Of a stretch of DNA of 64,000 nt, positions 63,501 to 64,000 are shown piece by piece. The DNA is from JAEUOS01 sp965279115 (lineage in GTDB: Bacteria; Pseudomonadota; Gammaproteobacteria; Burkholderiales; JAEUOS01): assembly GCA_965279115.1 (NCBI GenBank), contig OZ257137.1, positions 6,634,001-6,698,000 on the forward strand. The letters run 5' to 3'. Every line of letters starts with the position of its first letter. The first letter of the stretch is position 1. The translations under genes and the position numbers were made by a program. The notes below the pieces were generated by a model. That model saw only the letters and a list, made by a program, of their open reading frames with translations. It did no database searches and had not been told where the DNA came from.

Positions 63501-64000
63501 CCGGCGAGCTGCACGTCGCCACCGAACAAAGAAAACGCAACGTCGAAATCGGCGGCACCCGACAGGGTCTTGACGACCTCGATGTCGAAGGTGGGCCGTC
63601 CGAGTCCATCGACGGTATAGGAGACATTGCCAGCCACGCCGTCGAGTTCATCAAGCCGGTCACGCAAGGCATCGAAGGTCGGGATGGAGTCGCCGCCGAT
63701 TTGGTCAAGGCGAAAGCCATTGCTGCCGGACTCGAAAATGCGCTCAAGGCCTTGGCTGGTTTCGACCGTCATGCCGCTGGAAGCTGGCGCGGCCGACGGC
63801 GGCTTGCCAAACGCTCCGGCGCGGCCGACCGGGGCTCCAGAAAGCGCGCGCGGCAAAGAGGCGCCAAGGACGGCGAGTTCATCAGACTCTTCGTCAAACA
63901 GACCCAGCCAGTCGAACAGGTCGGAGAATCCAGCACCGAGACGTTCAAGGAATCCCGCTTCGGCCAGATTGTCGGTGATCGTTTCGACGTTCGAAAAACG
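30527..64000 (-). CDS. Giant multidomain RTX/adhesin-like exoprotein (5' end outside window)
   Basis: One frame without a stop covers 33.5 kb, at least 11,157 residues (over 1 MDa); it stays open to base 64000, so the N-terminus is missing. Order from the N-terminal side: six long beta-rich repeats (63.8-57.0 kb), main RTX block (56.9-53.3), prepeptidase-like segments (about 52.1-51.2), two short RTX blocks (51.2-50.1), LamG (49.7-49.1), FG-GAP with two PA14 domains (49.0-44.3), ELWxxDGT repeats (43.4-41.0), leucine-rich repeats (40.3-39.2), golvesin-like (39.2-38.9), glycine-rich (38.65-37.6), second LamG (36.2-35.6), SdrD-like (35.3-35.1), five PKD and one Ig-like domain (34.0-32.1), cohesin-dockerin-cohesin (31.75-30.7). 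Likely calcium-folded, exported by type I secretion, for adhesion or biofilm; no secretion genes are in the window. Confidence 0.9.
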   Translation of the reverse strand, partial: RFSNVETITDNLAEAGFLERLGAGFSDLFDWLGLFDEESDELAVLGASLPRALSGAPVGRAGAFGKPPSAAPASSGMTVETSQGLERIFESGSNGFRLDQIGGDSIPTFDALRDRLDELDGVAGNVSYTVDGLGRPTFDIEVVKTLSGAADFDVAFSLFGGDVQLAGLLDIGMEVVVDLRLGIDADGFFVDTAASANELLVRNISATGNATAQGRFGFLDVVVRAEELSVDDDVRFQVNLVDPGGDGKLRLGDLGASLGNKAEISAGGNAAQNDITLHLSAKAAALGADLDFIDLAGAELILTWADISQPTNVNVTASAGLGQTVIDFLRVGPQQVLDQLETIRDFSVAFNGVDIPLLQDSLGQVIDVVQAVNDRVISPLTNGFSGSANFGSMQDMVLQLARGLGVDPASLGLDYDSATREITFDLNFSKSVQTTDTLDVGFDLESGLADLDISSQASVEAGFDVSLKVGIDLDDLLAHPGDPGSWIFIRNPNVTATINATAADLDANARFGFLSIGIVDGSAEATGSFALSLGDPTPADGRINLGELLQALGTPQASFTGSASLNLPVSAPFLGIVAGPDTAITLDWPDVTDPDSINVVVPNLLENSLANFTNMDAGTLIGLLGQIADWLESMQNSFDATQVPLVGPALDEVLKFADLFADAVLYDDHDDSDAATGTNKLLDANNQATFSTVQELAARMVTILGAGDIVQYNAADQTLTINLELGDVDSTSNFGQLDLPLDFDLLDLAPLAEISTSGNIRLSAGGGLSLTIGIYMGNEGAVELTNGTLLSTLKDGVSFSDTLVVSAAGEARTTYGRLSEDAAFKLERNGAAPVEILLPFASTKANVTIADLAADISAAIAATSLNGKVTVSVDNKGTADNLADDQIVLSGDGSTTSLKLTAPSSNPAVREIGFAASQTAVNDGGVYKLKATVPGLVGRSADNAVFNVNLNGTNTAVTVSGTDLRTNRNIMDLVVDVQRAVDATNLDGKIEVGSLGKKLLFKTLLPATSLSITASGNAVSELGLAASKTGTSVDLVITTRDGAVHNIVLDGATTLGAVVSAIETGTGGKVDVQFSHENTRLLLLDTTGGTGTFLIQNAFGSNAATDLGILRAIVLAPEGGAPTGDEVPPQDRIESGLLGGVDPMERLFLQNARAAASLAFSTPSAVEATAQFGFVGIEASGEADLTGTVSIGLKPPGAPDFDPNARITLKSLIDNIGNVGDFIDGPEIDGSGTLDFAVDINPAFPGINTEADPRLTLTINDLGDLINGVPGAYEIETSGFDDLVNFDDVGFADILAALQALVDFLVQFEELEFLQADIPVINVSLSDLLAFASDFADALEEVEANPAATVQVLESKLKEALGMPQSSDLLSLDVVDGSILRIDLNFSPQFSSSLPIDLALPIASDVIDLSGNANLRADGALNMRLAVGIDLNDLDSFWLFEDTGIHGGLDVNNTPGNKGDDVALRAAAENINFTAALGGLGARIKDGEAEITADIDVGLKSAAMTDGTGNNRRILLTEALSNFGDVLDLGVSGEVNGELPVYLPNESTHTGDILIGGELSLSLDGGLEVSGTLTDPAAIADDFLLIPDDIFNIDFSQFSALDNLLLIIDGVDGFLGLLEDTFSGQLGGFAVPIIGDQLGDAANVIADFREGFIAGLRDAVESAAVPDQNYISQQLFNLLHNTLHILADRNDDGHIDIHDIALDTNVDDPGVAPTDVYMQWNLKLGGVLVDAGVGLDFDLGVPGLGFETRGSLDVTGDWQFDLGFGVGISRGGFYIDVSDTNELEVNLDVDLTGAGLTGKLGFLQLDADTNVDGQGDPLTGLGATFGVDVRNKSGGTRIGFNNLNDLEIDIGVAAEAKVDIGMELQLNSDLVPGADTVFPKIVGDFVLEWAVGDRDAGVLVGLDGLGDAVADGLKLVEFQDVGIDLGTFISDFLSPIVEQVKQFTEPLQPLIDVLTAPIPVISDLAGEPYTLLDLAASTGYVDAGLIYAIADVISFINAIPDPAEVGSLILNFGDFTIFDIDGGISNAIWDSNFDRGSVAPPDIDTDELLSSLDGISTTPGSSSETTKNFTNGLANGDLGDFISFPIFQDPSQLFGLLMGENPSLVEIDLPPLSFELTYSQFFVIYGPLGVRIFGTLGATLDPPAFGYDTLGLRDFFDSDFRDPLSLFNGLYLSSEVPVVTLYGSLGAAAEINLLVAQAGVGGRLGFEVQFDLHDPDEDGKVRLYELATNFLNEAKYGNPALAPLAIFDVSGLVYAELFAYLKVDLLLFSIDEEWVITPRIELVNFDIPFTRKPTLADELGDGVLRLNIGEFAEKRLEGNESDIGEKIFVEQVDADTVRVWSPDLDVAYDEAQEYDVTSLIIAQGGEGDDVIDLSGVTSAIQFDIEGGAGNDVIKVGLGGKSRIDAGAGDDEVFGSDQDDIIIGGLGNDIIDAKSGNDVVFADDAKFGEDGLTVKASGFGGGADVVIGGAGGDLIVGGGGNDKLGGDLDPRSADPDTEPGGADIIIGDGTLITFNVANAYFNIAAIENTSSATGGADLIYGHRGADRIFAGGGNDTVDGGGGLDQIRGEAGFDVLNGSRGNDSIWGGDNDDTITGSDGADMLYGDAGADLVHGGLGNDTIRGGTGVDQLFGDQDNDNIFGESDGDRIYGGGGADTIDGGAGSNLVYGDDRDGENTGAAAGDRITIGNDADTVHGQAGDDTITGGNGSKKVYGGGGTDRITLGDGNSEIHGDAIVVGGVYSVSPDGARDIIVLGNGNMLVRSHVGNDDITAGNGNSDVYGDAGSDTITLGNGNSRVYGDADLVAGVVVLSGAGAADTITVGDGNSRLFGHAGADHITAGDGNHFILGAAGDDVIVAGVGNSVIRGNADSDTITTAGGNNVIVGDGVISDDTIANERTLPFNVDLSDADDGNDTINAGSGNDLVFGYDGDDIIHGGGGDDTIVAGDGFDVLFGDAGNDNIQGGNDDDTIDGGANNDRIDGGNDDDLIRGGAGNDIIIGGLGDDDLLGEGGRDLIFGQVEDARLGGFDADNPINFTNPPAWDENETIYPTGVTPPRITPVALLGQSIDGSSIDDGVSARIRSALPDEFATLKADLDVNVTDMNDVIDGGADSDWIFGQGGSDFLIGGAGDDYLDGGVNNDEVEGGGGNDIVRGGANDDNLRGDYSVKAPNPVIRGDEGFDQLYGDGGSDYLFGGPTGSTLAAAEVGDKVQRTSGQRLFGGDGIDFLYAWGAVTVAASPLQLAAEYQLRGDELHGGAGGDWLYGNVRQDVLIGDSGNDYLHGDYLAGPTYARNVFADTRGANDEIHGGSGEDQIFGGGGADIAWGGGDTDWLEGQDGIDTLYGGGGIDLIVGDVSPLYTQFGDTIDGHFGNDQFADVIDDNATDILMVLGTPVVGDTIIVGQTAAGRDDEYGQGVLYFDYNGRDIFMPWRAAPTAGQTVGKPLVEQIRVAGLSGNDRIEFRQGDGLDNSGRAVEKLDVSDLIARSDDYVGVIDGGAGNDILLGSEARDRIDGGNGSDVIYGFGGNDRLWGNSGTTGSSGERDVIFGGQGADDLIGGPGENQLFAWSRDPNPVVSQLHMVAGSATGGAGAPAVLKGIDAAPADGRLRADMSFTLAIGDGEAVIINVTAAETASFTTLSQLIDLINGKINATLLSGQVIAGSVLSGGKTLFTLSSTASGVSLTMKLRQFGVYVDAEGQIRDDNGDLNGDGLNDVTGVAALYSLEDTGLDRMLGSSEDDELYGGTTVGFLFGNGGDDRLFRADGSLFESLDGGLLGEEWKEYARESGQVWYIGGTGADDEIKIDYVTEPGLLRDKHLVTRRTVNGDLSSFAALLTLDFGALDDNGNPVWDSEDIQFNINQVLADEGGLEKYKADSTVSYVDPSTLTEAQKLARQKELEHLEFDTLKLEESLLPPEADFEVILVDSLGGNDDIYVGPTVQKTVWIDAGAGDDLVRIMSGTAILVDKAESGNRNDLAGFAYQVGEAAGLAQSTTLKGLTLDSPNDRDWFRFTLGGTAPVGAQIRVDSASSLDGINLQLFAVAADGSTTDAGALAALISKDGIDAGSIAGAVANDTRDTAYRLRDEQAIQNLFRLRGLTLDRGPNAAVDGDEGDVDWFRFTLSEPAGEDDRIGLITDHASVSSLVLEIFDAASAAVTPLALDGEVSELARSVSLAGLAAGDYFIKVRTLGAPARYDLVTRVGTGDNPLTGTVDERRYLGNLELDFSGKSAGVLDIAGLAAGDYLVKVASGSLVPTEYDLSFKVDATTPTVQQMTTRTDIVRRDVILGGTGNDVLMGGAGEDWIFGQGGNDVLSGGYDRQAEDLLFGGAGDDTFQLITDGLPFIKGTTDTYIPTLTDRFDGGDGNDRVLYWGGDVDHNGRAVPDNVAVRWNRFLHRYEFSSLQWDVANQEFAPNGEAVSADSRAVESGDLGTAAQFTMRIDGVNYDVTVASSDNTSISDLALDVAAAIDAALADTPADGKVVVEFPDGVIRLVGIGVSLDLIVPEFVTNGATTIANSAITKMKFAPLIEGSPIYAQNFAFFQTVSVEKMVIDTRDGDDVVHADSEFQYPGVVSEWGFDPGDVEQRGFLAGNLEIYGGDGNDRLFGGAYGDVIDGGDGADLIMGGGGDDRISGGPGSDLLSGNRILEPDRYEFTTVNGVSSRNDFSPFAAALPLVRTGSVVDRLSFHLGDSDDWYVISAAEARAQLGDANSALLEGGMISVVPLVTVEGGVEETKDTLLAYLFPAEDSDPGEGVSLVPRERFSGVPEYYFLHVTNELAARPGGEDAARGLALKFNGSTDYANAGTRGAFQMNKTFTLESWINPAGAGSGSGGIGGIIINREGEYEIARFADGSIKYAIAGSGPNSWVWKDTGANAALGVWTHVSLVFDNGLVTTYINGQKFGSSTNLGFTTVTDSVAAQDELRIGGRQGGNQYFNGRIDEVRVWNVARTAAEIADSYNRVLTGDEAGLQGYWRFEEQADADLLRDGDQMADLSSNLAHVTLMPNGLLTPTSVAVADRAGTDNLIVNYGPGEYRIKFGGTLGETLLVGPDEATQAFSPVELSGQPVLINVGDINGDGFDDAIVSVQDAVVATLADVGNPRTFVRVAFGSASGLDPNLVRPTVTLELPAPLLGGSETNRSVISPAGDLDGDGYGDLLVSVTRQSSMDKQGVYVIFGRADWSTSSSTVADAGLIGEYFALPAGVDVTSLGEVDFNALVPKYTRTDARVNFPGTSGPGFAGFSDLNDRFAVRWTGQLNIEQGGVYKFFLASDDGSRLFIDGNEVINNDGLHGNTELSATVSLSAGFHNIRVEMFENLGVAGVTLSWQKPGAVAREVVPSSVLFRDARGVIDVLNDSDLFIPVSGTTVVNAAGVGNVTSIQTHGLLGNFHDFSNSANLTQLPGLVSGRFLRNDGVGAESATVITLENLPPDHTSLDLEFLLALINTWDGNNAANGPDRLKISIDDTLVFNQTFSNVSGSAQSYSGGVKLLSEVNLGFGAAADSLYDLSGAAALRTLAHTGTSATIRIWAEGAHYSGGADESWAIDNLRILANGPGGATTVFDSGFDGELPPGVSGGGQQVDVAGFGPTLSRIDTAIVNEGELVSPAGLISWTSGTSVAPNLVEDFAVRWTGSLFYDPPAAAESGEVVFYVASDEGHRLIIDGNVLFTGGLGSNPSVVSYTLTAGYHSVQLDYFQADGEGGILFGWQPEGEILDYIPLANLVQMDESPVDPAARDDLVISALGSTKVYAGRSRAAWLGEIDRTDATRENKFDGAAAFSLGGGGVAGAAGDFDRDGRDDYAIINSGTLRVFSGDPLADGTTPARLTVTGAFGAGARAYAAGDVDGDGTDDLLISGPTASYVVFGDSELTNNPADPADQITLAGLLDSDAAILMGEGNLRPIGDFDADGAADFGAGKMVASNRLTEEGTLEHQVLAIHLGAGLVDAEAGIRESRAAMEARFARAADLIVEPGRASYSAAGTTQAQTLYFGGISRFVHDGITATRLGFSGPSGDALRIYEGTGLGPFQPGVVAADALRATPDYYRFDLATPSLPDTGPRDIPGINVAADANPAARDAFGLQGALENEGLSAAVKLADFNGDRESDLLVHGNDASYVLLGQVRLDTVADIREEADFVVDADVGRAISRMGDISGDGKTDLVFVRRDGAGGVDALITIIMGGAAGGLELPGYIDRAWIDQVAAAEDQNRVRQIRIADTNPGDGFDAGSIADLTTDIASLNWNDDGYADIMISAPLGLISGYVLSGHGLWGDEDSVGRRDLVQATDLEAVIWADFSNRQTVGTDFTNEEIGATVTVTQSVRAVVAGDVNGDGLEDILFTDSSYVKFADDTLPNVGRAYLITGRVGGAGYDNITLGNTLIDDFFVSGETTSDLIIQDFSLGGSVAALGDINADGYDDFAVGRTQEGKPGALTREGGLLIFYGQADYGTGTKVILGEDADIVVRREDAAGIADGIVFNGVLNATSGDFNADGRADLLIGEPTRTTTPAGSSTILDQDERGTAYVLFSIAERGRDVYLTDASSAIRGEFEFDHFGSLPLDPNIDLDGDGRDDIIIGASGANAITTILTPGAGKIFVAYGASTPPALPPGDQIVDLSNLTVTGSGDYLVDRGTGRAEIFKNDFDGDGVVDTTDFTMTAGSSERWYRFTTLGAGQPGSFVRITPGARASTVETVGFEDGVRVAAATSLTGPDLFAATFADTASGGMYVGPQFSQAGRVINWSAYGGGFTEGTTRSVTPVIFRLNSEGKYEITGVGTSRALRPGEGQSFEFGLTAGSDAVGSGYYLGWKDGTVTVDGKGAIGFQTGGATVRWLGNGQGAARNVEVGLDFRSARTDSKKYAINAEVVSGAILEFDLGRYLDLVGNPDAVGSATLTLDVPGAAAPIPAPTNVNNVTAAGGLIYFTGYTADAGNELWVTDGSIEGTRMVRDILPGLGSSNAYNLVEFDGALYFTVNAGAGSIELWKTDGSEVGTVKVKDIAGTSAYYFTPVAGLAALDAASSGPANGRPSGNYAFTVEAVDANGDVVKLPVALSLEQIRNNNDGTSSVERFLSLISDINTDLADALGKAGFASNAVSAFSSGNFIGFRVNSAFTQVRVEDAEGLGFGSNQSSVPVVSLNAAAAVDVAGAAAKGAQLGIVLGLIGGGSQEIKFEWQGDEKANTAARLVTALNSALADTLKGVGLEVDSLHFALGAGGTLVLVSDRDPSIISLMVVKGDELGFSGREVSNLGGELIAAKAASGDVLNGIPPGVVTMQLEIVLADNSKFTISPRLTFAALEDNTGLDQLAADLEAAIDIALGNRSGLLDVTQQSGTLRISAVDARVASVRVIASGVGAFNAGQVSTQLGARLFFVATTSSTGTELWSTDGTSLNTVPLEGVAGATGISPYSLTSVAGTLYFGGFNAALGYNSLWRYTGSGSPQLVPGQTFREPGGLIEADGNLVFSARLSGVNGDREVFKFSGGTFTQLTNIASTGTNPQELTYLNGKIIFAAQDAPAGSTVEFGRVGRELWQVGLNGGATLLANINPDSNPTSTGGSGNNFTLFVPPSTIPGNVANSSPSGLTVSGDALYFSATQAGTGRELWVTDNASTRQVTDLVPGSASGSPYSMVPVTTVDGQRLFFFSGNTLYVTDGTSEGTHAVPGGEGIFAYSMQAQDGKLFFNNYYDGKLWVATEAGASRFDALIPPALPLTVSVLEGEGDNQITDDDRRAKAAFTQNISVTTATASVDLTAAVRAALDRGETRLTVRVENPVGNDDLEIFLAGMVQAGKTALQVTPRVTGLVADLYTEDGQLVALGKSIIDLRNAEAGGFYLRVYNQDGAVSEDLDFQVAIDAPSQGYSHPYTDRDRIGGGEGEDIIVGNEGIDRLRGESGRDRFVAEAFEVRDREVGEKIEPVAESERSDMLLRQTDVLISLPDERLRLALARALGYAITERYDSTSGNKHYVIHVPEGSARTDIPLKSSFGDPAWSQRIYASALAELSELDASNLGIEDIAGLRYAINLLSLNLSGNDLEDRLSSVGALAEFVPGTSASGETTGFPFGQAQLRNLALDFNPRIGDVSALEELLSLERLSLDGTHVRNSNQQTFTASTLEAVDDSLLGQIARLTWPVADPTAPERGLELLSLDNYEVGLSHGAYFNIAFAQGGIYIGATGFVSFSLDANAGAYTYISVGGKSANNGAIFLEQGFHSIYYESSDPNAVLRYDPPNGPSQVVPESALRSYGATQGKGVLTDLSAITAQSDLKYLSLRMHFVSDVRPLTKLDELEILGLAGNVISNIEDLTGQRLVDDGDADFTVLGDWQQNLHTVAGAFEGDYRFREGVTDETAAKWAFTDLDPGQYEVLVTWPEAASRTDAAKYFVRGSNTAVVETVGAGIFKGGLDSGDPAALTGTRDVVINTDTGEISGDDGTANTFYGTPYSVNISNGLARFLVYGDLHIGGDTITVTGSNAIALNVGDDVFIDPNAVFRLAARGNAGVAGGGDGGGGGTGGTGGAGGANGIAYLPVAGSGSQIQSLASGIGESIIIGPIFAFASVGGAPGNGGAGGDGGSSWYDAYGDAGGFGIQSGAGVAGAAGGYGSGGGFGEAGYNNPYGSGYGGYYGNRGTGGAGGGFRYGGFGGSNFGSEGNDGGNGASSAGFGGADAAQGYAGGAGYNDGFGPQISGGAGGGGGAGGGGGGGGGAGSGGSGGGGGSGGDVGFGSGGDGGDGGSGGYGGVGGAGGAGGTGGVGGGGGGAIEITAYGRIVLDSVAFNAQGGNGSTGATGASGAAGRAGFAGNPGQAGQNGGLFAGDGGDGGDGANGGTGGTGGTGGAGGRGGGGAGGTVKLFGTVVNADDTFVYAQGGSGSYQGEEGRFILGSNAGRFEFSQSGGLNAGERVFASIEEYDGASGLNSYLADGQLTPNLPGLVGGAAAYGLLDIDARNLLRQGFFDAAPDDAAMAVVRLDGGIPGLIEKFAGYDLVLVINLTDAAIQAPKFGAGLPGYEVALRQAGFLNDSVFGDGTADVLADLAAHGVFATLIPEETQGFTASAGVDGVNYQGKALELADGQAMFVRPPGLVAVVDQTRSPESDANLTGSPYQSLGIVNVTADPTAEDGLKLEVFLNQSGLGLAAADSVLIRRVDPVLSNLRVLDLKSNPLDNRAHEIFIDQLESRVAGQVLAASDALPADGRLAADLELRIQAISAASSARTWINVTVAAADTAANNSAQDLGDQIRAAFMSGLIDAGQSTGDWEMDLVDGKLTLRVAAGAGIASVSIFGGAAVGFADGQHIGTDVEFDANDAPELTPIDNQGTTPSALRFNGGSDAVVISNTAALADLNKTITLETWFKVDGFANDWMPVVQKATGSSAATRSLSLWVNNQGYLHFTSADVNGYQSYANTPTGSIEAGKWYHFAGVLDRASGRMEVYLDGELVGIAANTVTNVNTVSHTAALRFGQTLESSTAYAPFAGQLDQVRLWNVARSQADIERDMTRTLAAGTSGLVGDWRFGELVGNAVTDSSGRGNNGLLAGTVERVLGPVHVSVSDARTDDVWLEASSDQSNVRVRVDGNELVFTLLKNFEGTAHITVTAHDGIGAPGDSHGRSSTTGFDITFGDNAIYGVKFDDLDIDGVRDGATFVPGTGFVPAEPGIDGIKIFLDANANDVLDPGERFTFTDANGDYAFRSLDPEPTVPATVTAAAALATADLADGGTFEMLVGQPVFSNYYTGNGYVSVPLRRTDTYSVRDVLVQFRINEEPGVTIRLTAARAADNTSINDLVNDLNILLAQSSLSNRVVAQAVGTRLAFATVAAGNDVSLTVTTSTETRTEQRVFTRSVQPITYGLFDSGLQLGTFATSAVGGFQQSVVLYSLTSFGLQSTTTTSASMLLGGFGVSLTGQFAQGGDAAPRIVEIPAPGTAPTSGDDSDGLGPVGVRAVSFSAPGEIATDVDFGNTQVAELDVRGPDAAGLVEGRTLVFAGSATAPGGSSGGSIFDVVALRIDEPADEFTLNWTLVSATGETVLTGQGARFAFVAPDEGAYTLYFSATNIATGRTAYPLALPLAIGNAAPQFDAGPDLAIDEGGFASLAGASLSDAGASDVLTLVVNWGDGQSSTHAYDPASRQTVADFLAGVTHQYGVDGSYKVSVAVDDGDGGTAQGNLLVDVANVAPVFGAVGGQVAEEGTAYALELGFEDPGSGETYFATVNWGDGLSETLAVAFSEGQGVLRGNHAYGDHGVYTVTVKLDDGDGGLAEQSLDVDVANVAPRLEADVSSVSLAEGEWLSLYDIHFAVYDGGYLDKLTVSIDWGDGTISETAGIFTTVVGDVHESMRQQGGIPGAHAYADNTPSEGRYIVTVTVSDGATETSRELRVVVDNVAPVLDKLGSVELAQGEPLELSVLFSDAGIADTHEAFVYWGDSGLFIVDGGDIVLDEGGEGPGFGGVGVFEPALVTSDGNGGGKVTASHAYSEPGLYAGFLILVDDDGGYTSRDFEVTVANAAPVVSPVADIQAKEGEQFELVADFADPGSGDSFYGLVDWGDGYKEEINLDDAVDGAGQVRVHHTYADDGKYEVTVSVYDNYGGAGSTTLTVHAANVDPHLPDIEDRQLKAGEGIEIDFDADDVAADNVVFSIDSAPAGAIINPETGVFTWEAPYHNAYQSFEVTIRASDEDGGASSMSFNIGVDPDLLEVVAMTPTATGYSVRFNRALDAASLNLYDAETFGFGPADATLKDAATGRKVAGSIVLDDDMMGYTFVKTGNPKTNGLLGAGTFNLELDARVRGFNDLYGRQLDGDGDGVAGGNYVNTLIGTTGGTVLSLGEIARGPGQALNPAAVTTGFPVRIGNAAGVSSVSFTLDYDPALLVITDVISAVAGADVDFSFGEAGRLNVTVTGITGLGAATADLVRLQATVPASAPYGAKHVLDIGNILVNGDRTRPALDDDGLHVVAYAGDTSGNGAYSSQDIQMLQRVILRLDSGFGAYPLVDPVVIGNVTGTGVLGSTDQRFLTNKVAGTPQVVIPEIPAPALPLTFSGADPLVTVGTADAVAGGGVTVPVRLDTAANLNSVQLQITYPANDLTLVNVRLGNLTLDFTWLFKAESPGQLVVDMSRLGAMVGGSGDLLQLDFQVAAQASGTLAIDLQWAVLNDTRLTLNPAPQVGPDVTDGAVRVLPVVVRTDSPPVTAPEAPKVAQPQWLDDWLGGLNGQAKKVANAWKVFVPNK
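30690..31760 (-). other. Cohesin-dockerin-cohesin-like C-terminal tail
   Basis: A cohesin-like domain (VSFTLDYDPALLVIT) at about 31.65-31.39 kb is followed by a dockerin-like pair of calcium loops (GDTSGNGAYSSQDIQMLQ and GNVTGTGVLGSTDQ) at 31.35-31.17 kb, then a second cohesin-like domain (VQLQITYPANDLTLV) to about 30.69 kb. The last 45 residues are Pro-rich and end in VFVPNK. Confidence 0.7.
32130..33990 (-). repeat. Tandem PKD domains and one putative Ig domain
   Basis: Five domains of about 100-120 residues carry the PKD core [VI]-x-W-G-D-(G/S), at about 33.8, 33.5, 33.25, 32.9 and 32.55 kb, each ending with an H-x-Y turn and a D-D-G-G strand. They are followed by an Ig-like domain with INPETGVFTWEAP (32.4-32.1 kb). 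They are probably rigid spacers. Confidence 0.85.
37600..38660 (-). repeat. Glycine-rich GGxGG region
   Basis: About 350 residues are mostly Gly with Ala, Ser, Asn and Tyr, in runs such as GGAGGTGGVGGGGGG. Two regular beta segments (ASVGGAPG and AIEITAYGRIVLDSV) interrupt it. The DNA is a long GCC/CCG-rich tract but shows no exact tandem repeat. A polyglycine-II bundle is a possible fold. Confidence 0.85.
40990..43390 (-). repeat. ELWxxDGT repeats
   Basis: Motifs NELWVTDGSIEGTRMV, IELWKTDGSEVGT, TELWSTDGTSLNT and TLYVTDGTSEGTH define a beta-propeller-like repeat found in large bacterial exoproteins. Three IN-like modules are inserted between the second and third copy (43.06-42.0 kb). Confidence 0.8.
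44270..48990 (-). repeat. FG-GAP/VCBS-type repeats with two PA14 domains
   Basis: About a dozen D-x-[ND]-x-D-G-x-x-D loops (for example GDINGDGFDDAIV, GDVNGDGLEDILF, DLDGDGRDDIIIG) mark integrin-like propeller blades. Two PA14-like domains interrupt them, at about 48.5-48.0 kb (GLIGEYFALPAG, FLASDDGSRLFIDG) and 47.3-46.9 kb (YVASDEGHRLIIDG). PA14 domains in adhesins bind sugars. Confidence 0.8.
50085..51190 (-). repeat. Two short RTX blocks
   Basis: Further nonapeptide runs lie at about 51,190-51,040 (GGTGNDVLMGGAGEDWIFG) and 50,255-50,085 (GGDGNDRLFGGAYGDVIDG). They are separated by a beta-rich segment with one copy of the IN-like module. A single short RTX pair occurs again near 40.5-40.4 kb. 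Confidence 0.85.
53321..56912 (-). repeat. Main RTX calcium-binding repeat block
   Basis: Dozens of hemolysin-type nonapeptides (GGxGxDxI/L) run through about 1,200 residues, starting GGEGDDVIDLSG. Between about 55.33 and 55.88 kb they change to a longer period of the form D-x-I-T-x-G-x-G-N-S-x-V. Linkers without repeats lie near 54.7-55.0 and 53.55-53.95 kb. These repeats fold into parallel beta-rolls on binding calcium outside the cell and are the hallmark of type I secretion substrates. Confidence 0.92.
57050..63800 (-). repeat. Six diverged long beta-rich repeats in the giant protein
   Basis: Segments that open with a pattern like G-x-D-V-x-L-x-V-G-I-D-x-D and close with an acidic loop plus G-K/R-[LIV]-x-L-x-[ED]-L recur. 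The closing motif is at about 63.28 kb (GGDGKLRLGDL), 62.40 (PADGRINLGEL), 60.40 (NARITLKSL), 59.48 (NNRRILLTEA), 58.50 (GGTRIGFNNL) and 57.36 (DEDGKVRLYEL). Some of the loops look like dockerin or EF-hand calcium loops; a clear one, DRNDDGHIDIHD, is at about 58.93 kb. No known family is recognised for the full unit. Confidence 0.6.

Overview
This is GC-rich DNA, densely coding on both strands. It most likely comes from a betaproteobacterium of Burkholderiales type or a relative. The grounds are seven tripartite-tricarboxylate (Bug/TctC) receptors within about 15 kb, a hallmark of Bordetella, Cupriavidus and their relatives, plus a type IV pilin, PaiB, and an initiator tRNA with the bacterial C1-A72 mismatch. 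The genus cannot be named from the sequence. I see no insertion sequence, CRISPR array, phage gene or rRNA.

Region 1 (1-2.9 kb) is a stress block. Two paralogous Crp/Fnr-type regulators flank a ferritin-like di-iron protein and a CsbD-like protein.

Region 2 (2.9-21.6 kb) is a carboxylate uptake and catabolism island. One tight six-gene minus-strand operon encodes a LeuC-like and a LeuD-like hydratase pair, two Bug receptors, a VOC protein and an isocitrate-lyase/PEP-mutase superfamily lyase. It is followed by a divergent Bug gene, a Bug-hyuA-hyuB operon (hydantoinase/oxoprolinase family) read away from a LysR regulator, three more Bug genes, and a translationally overlapping alpha/beta hydrolase-GMC oxidoreductase pair. 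No TctA/TctB membrane subunits are present, so the receptors must use permeases encoded elsewhere or act as sensors.

Region 3 (21.6-30.4 kb) holds mixed genes: a short unknown protein, a type IV pilin, dodecin, two dienelactone-hydrolase-like enzymes, a CaiB/BaiF CoA-transferase next to a PuuE-like deacetylase, a strong terminator, tRNA-fMet, then paiB, tadA, a haloalkane dehalogenase and ldcA. The tadA and dehalogenase reading frames are joined with no stop codon between them.

Region 4 (30.5-64.0 kb, more than half the window) is one uninterrupted minus-strand reading frame of at least 11,157 codons. It has no start inside the window. It is a giant secreted or surface mosaic: long beta-rich repeats, a main RTX block, PA14 and LamG domains, FG-GAP/VCBS repeats, ELWxxDGT repeats, leucine-rich repeats, a glycine-rich stretch of about 350 residues, an SdrD-like domain, PKD domains and a cohesin-dockerin-cohesin tail. 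Scattered through it are about ten copies of a small module resembling the flagellin IN motif. This protein, its recurrent module and the tadA-dehalogenase joint are the most interesting items here.
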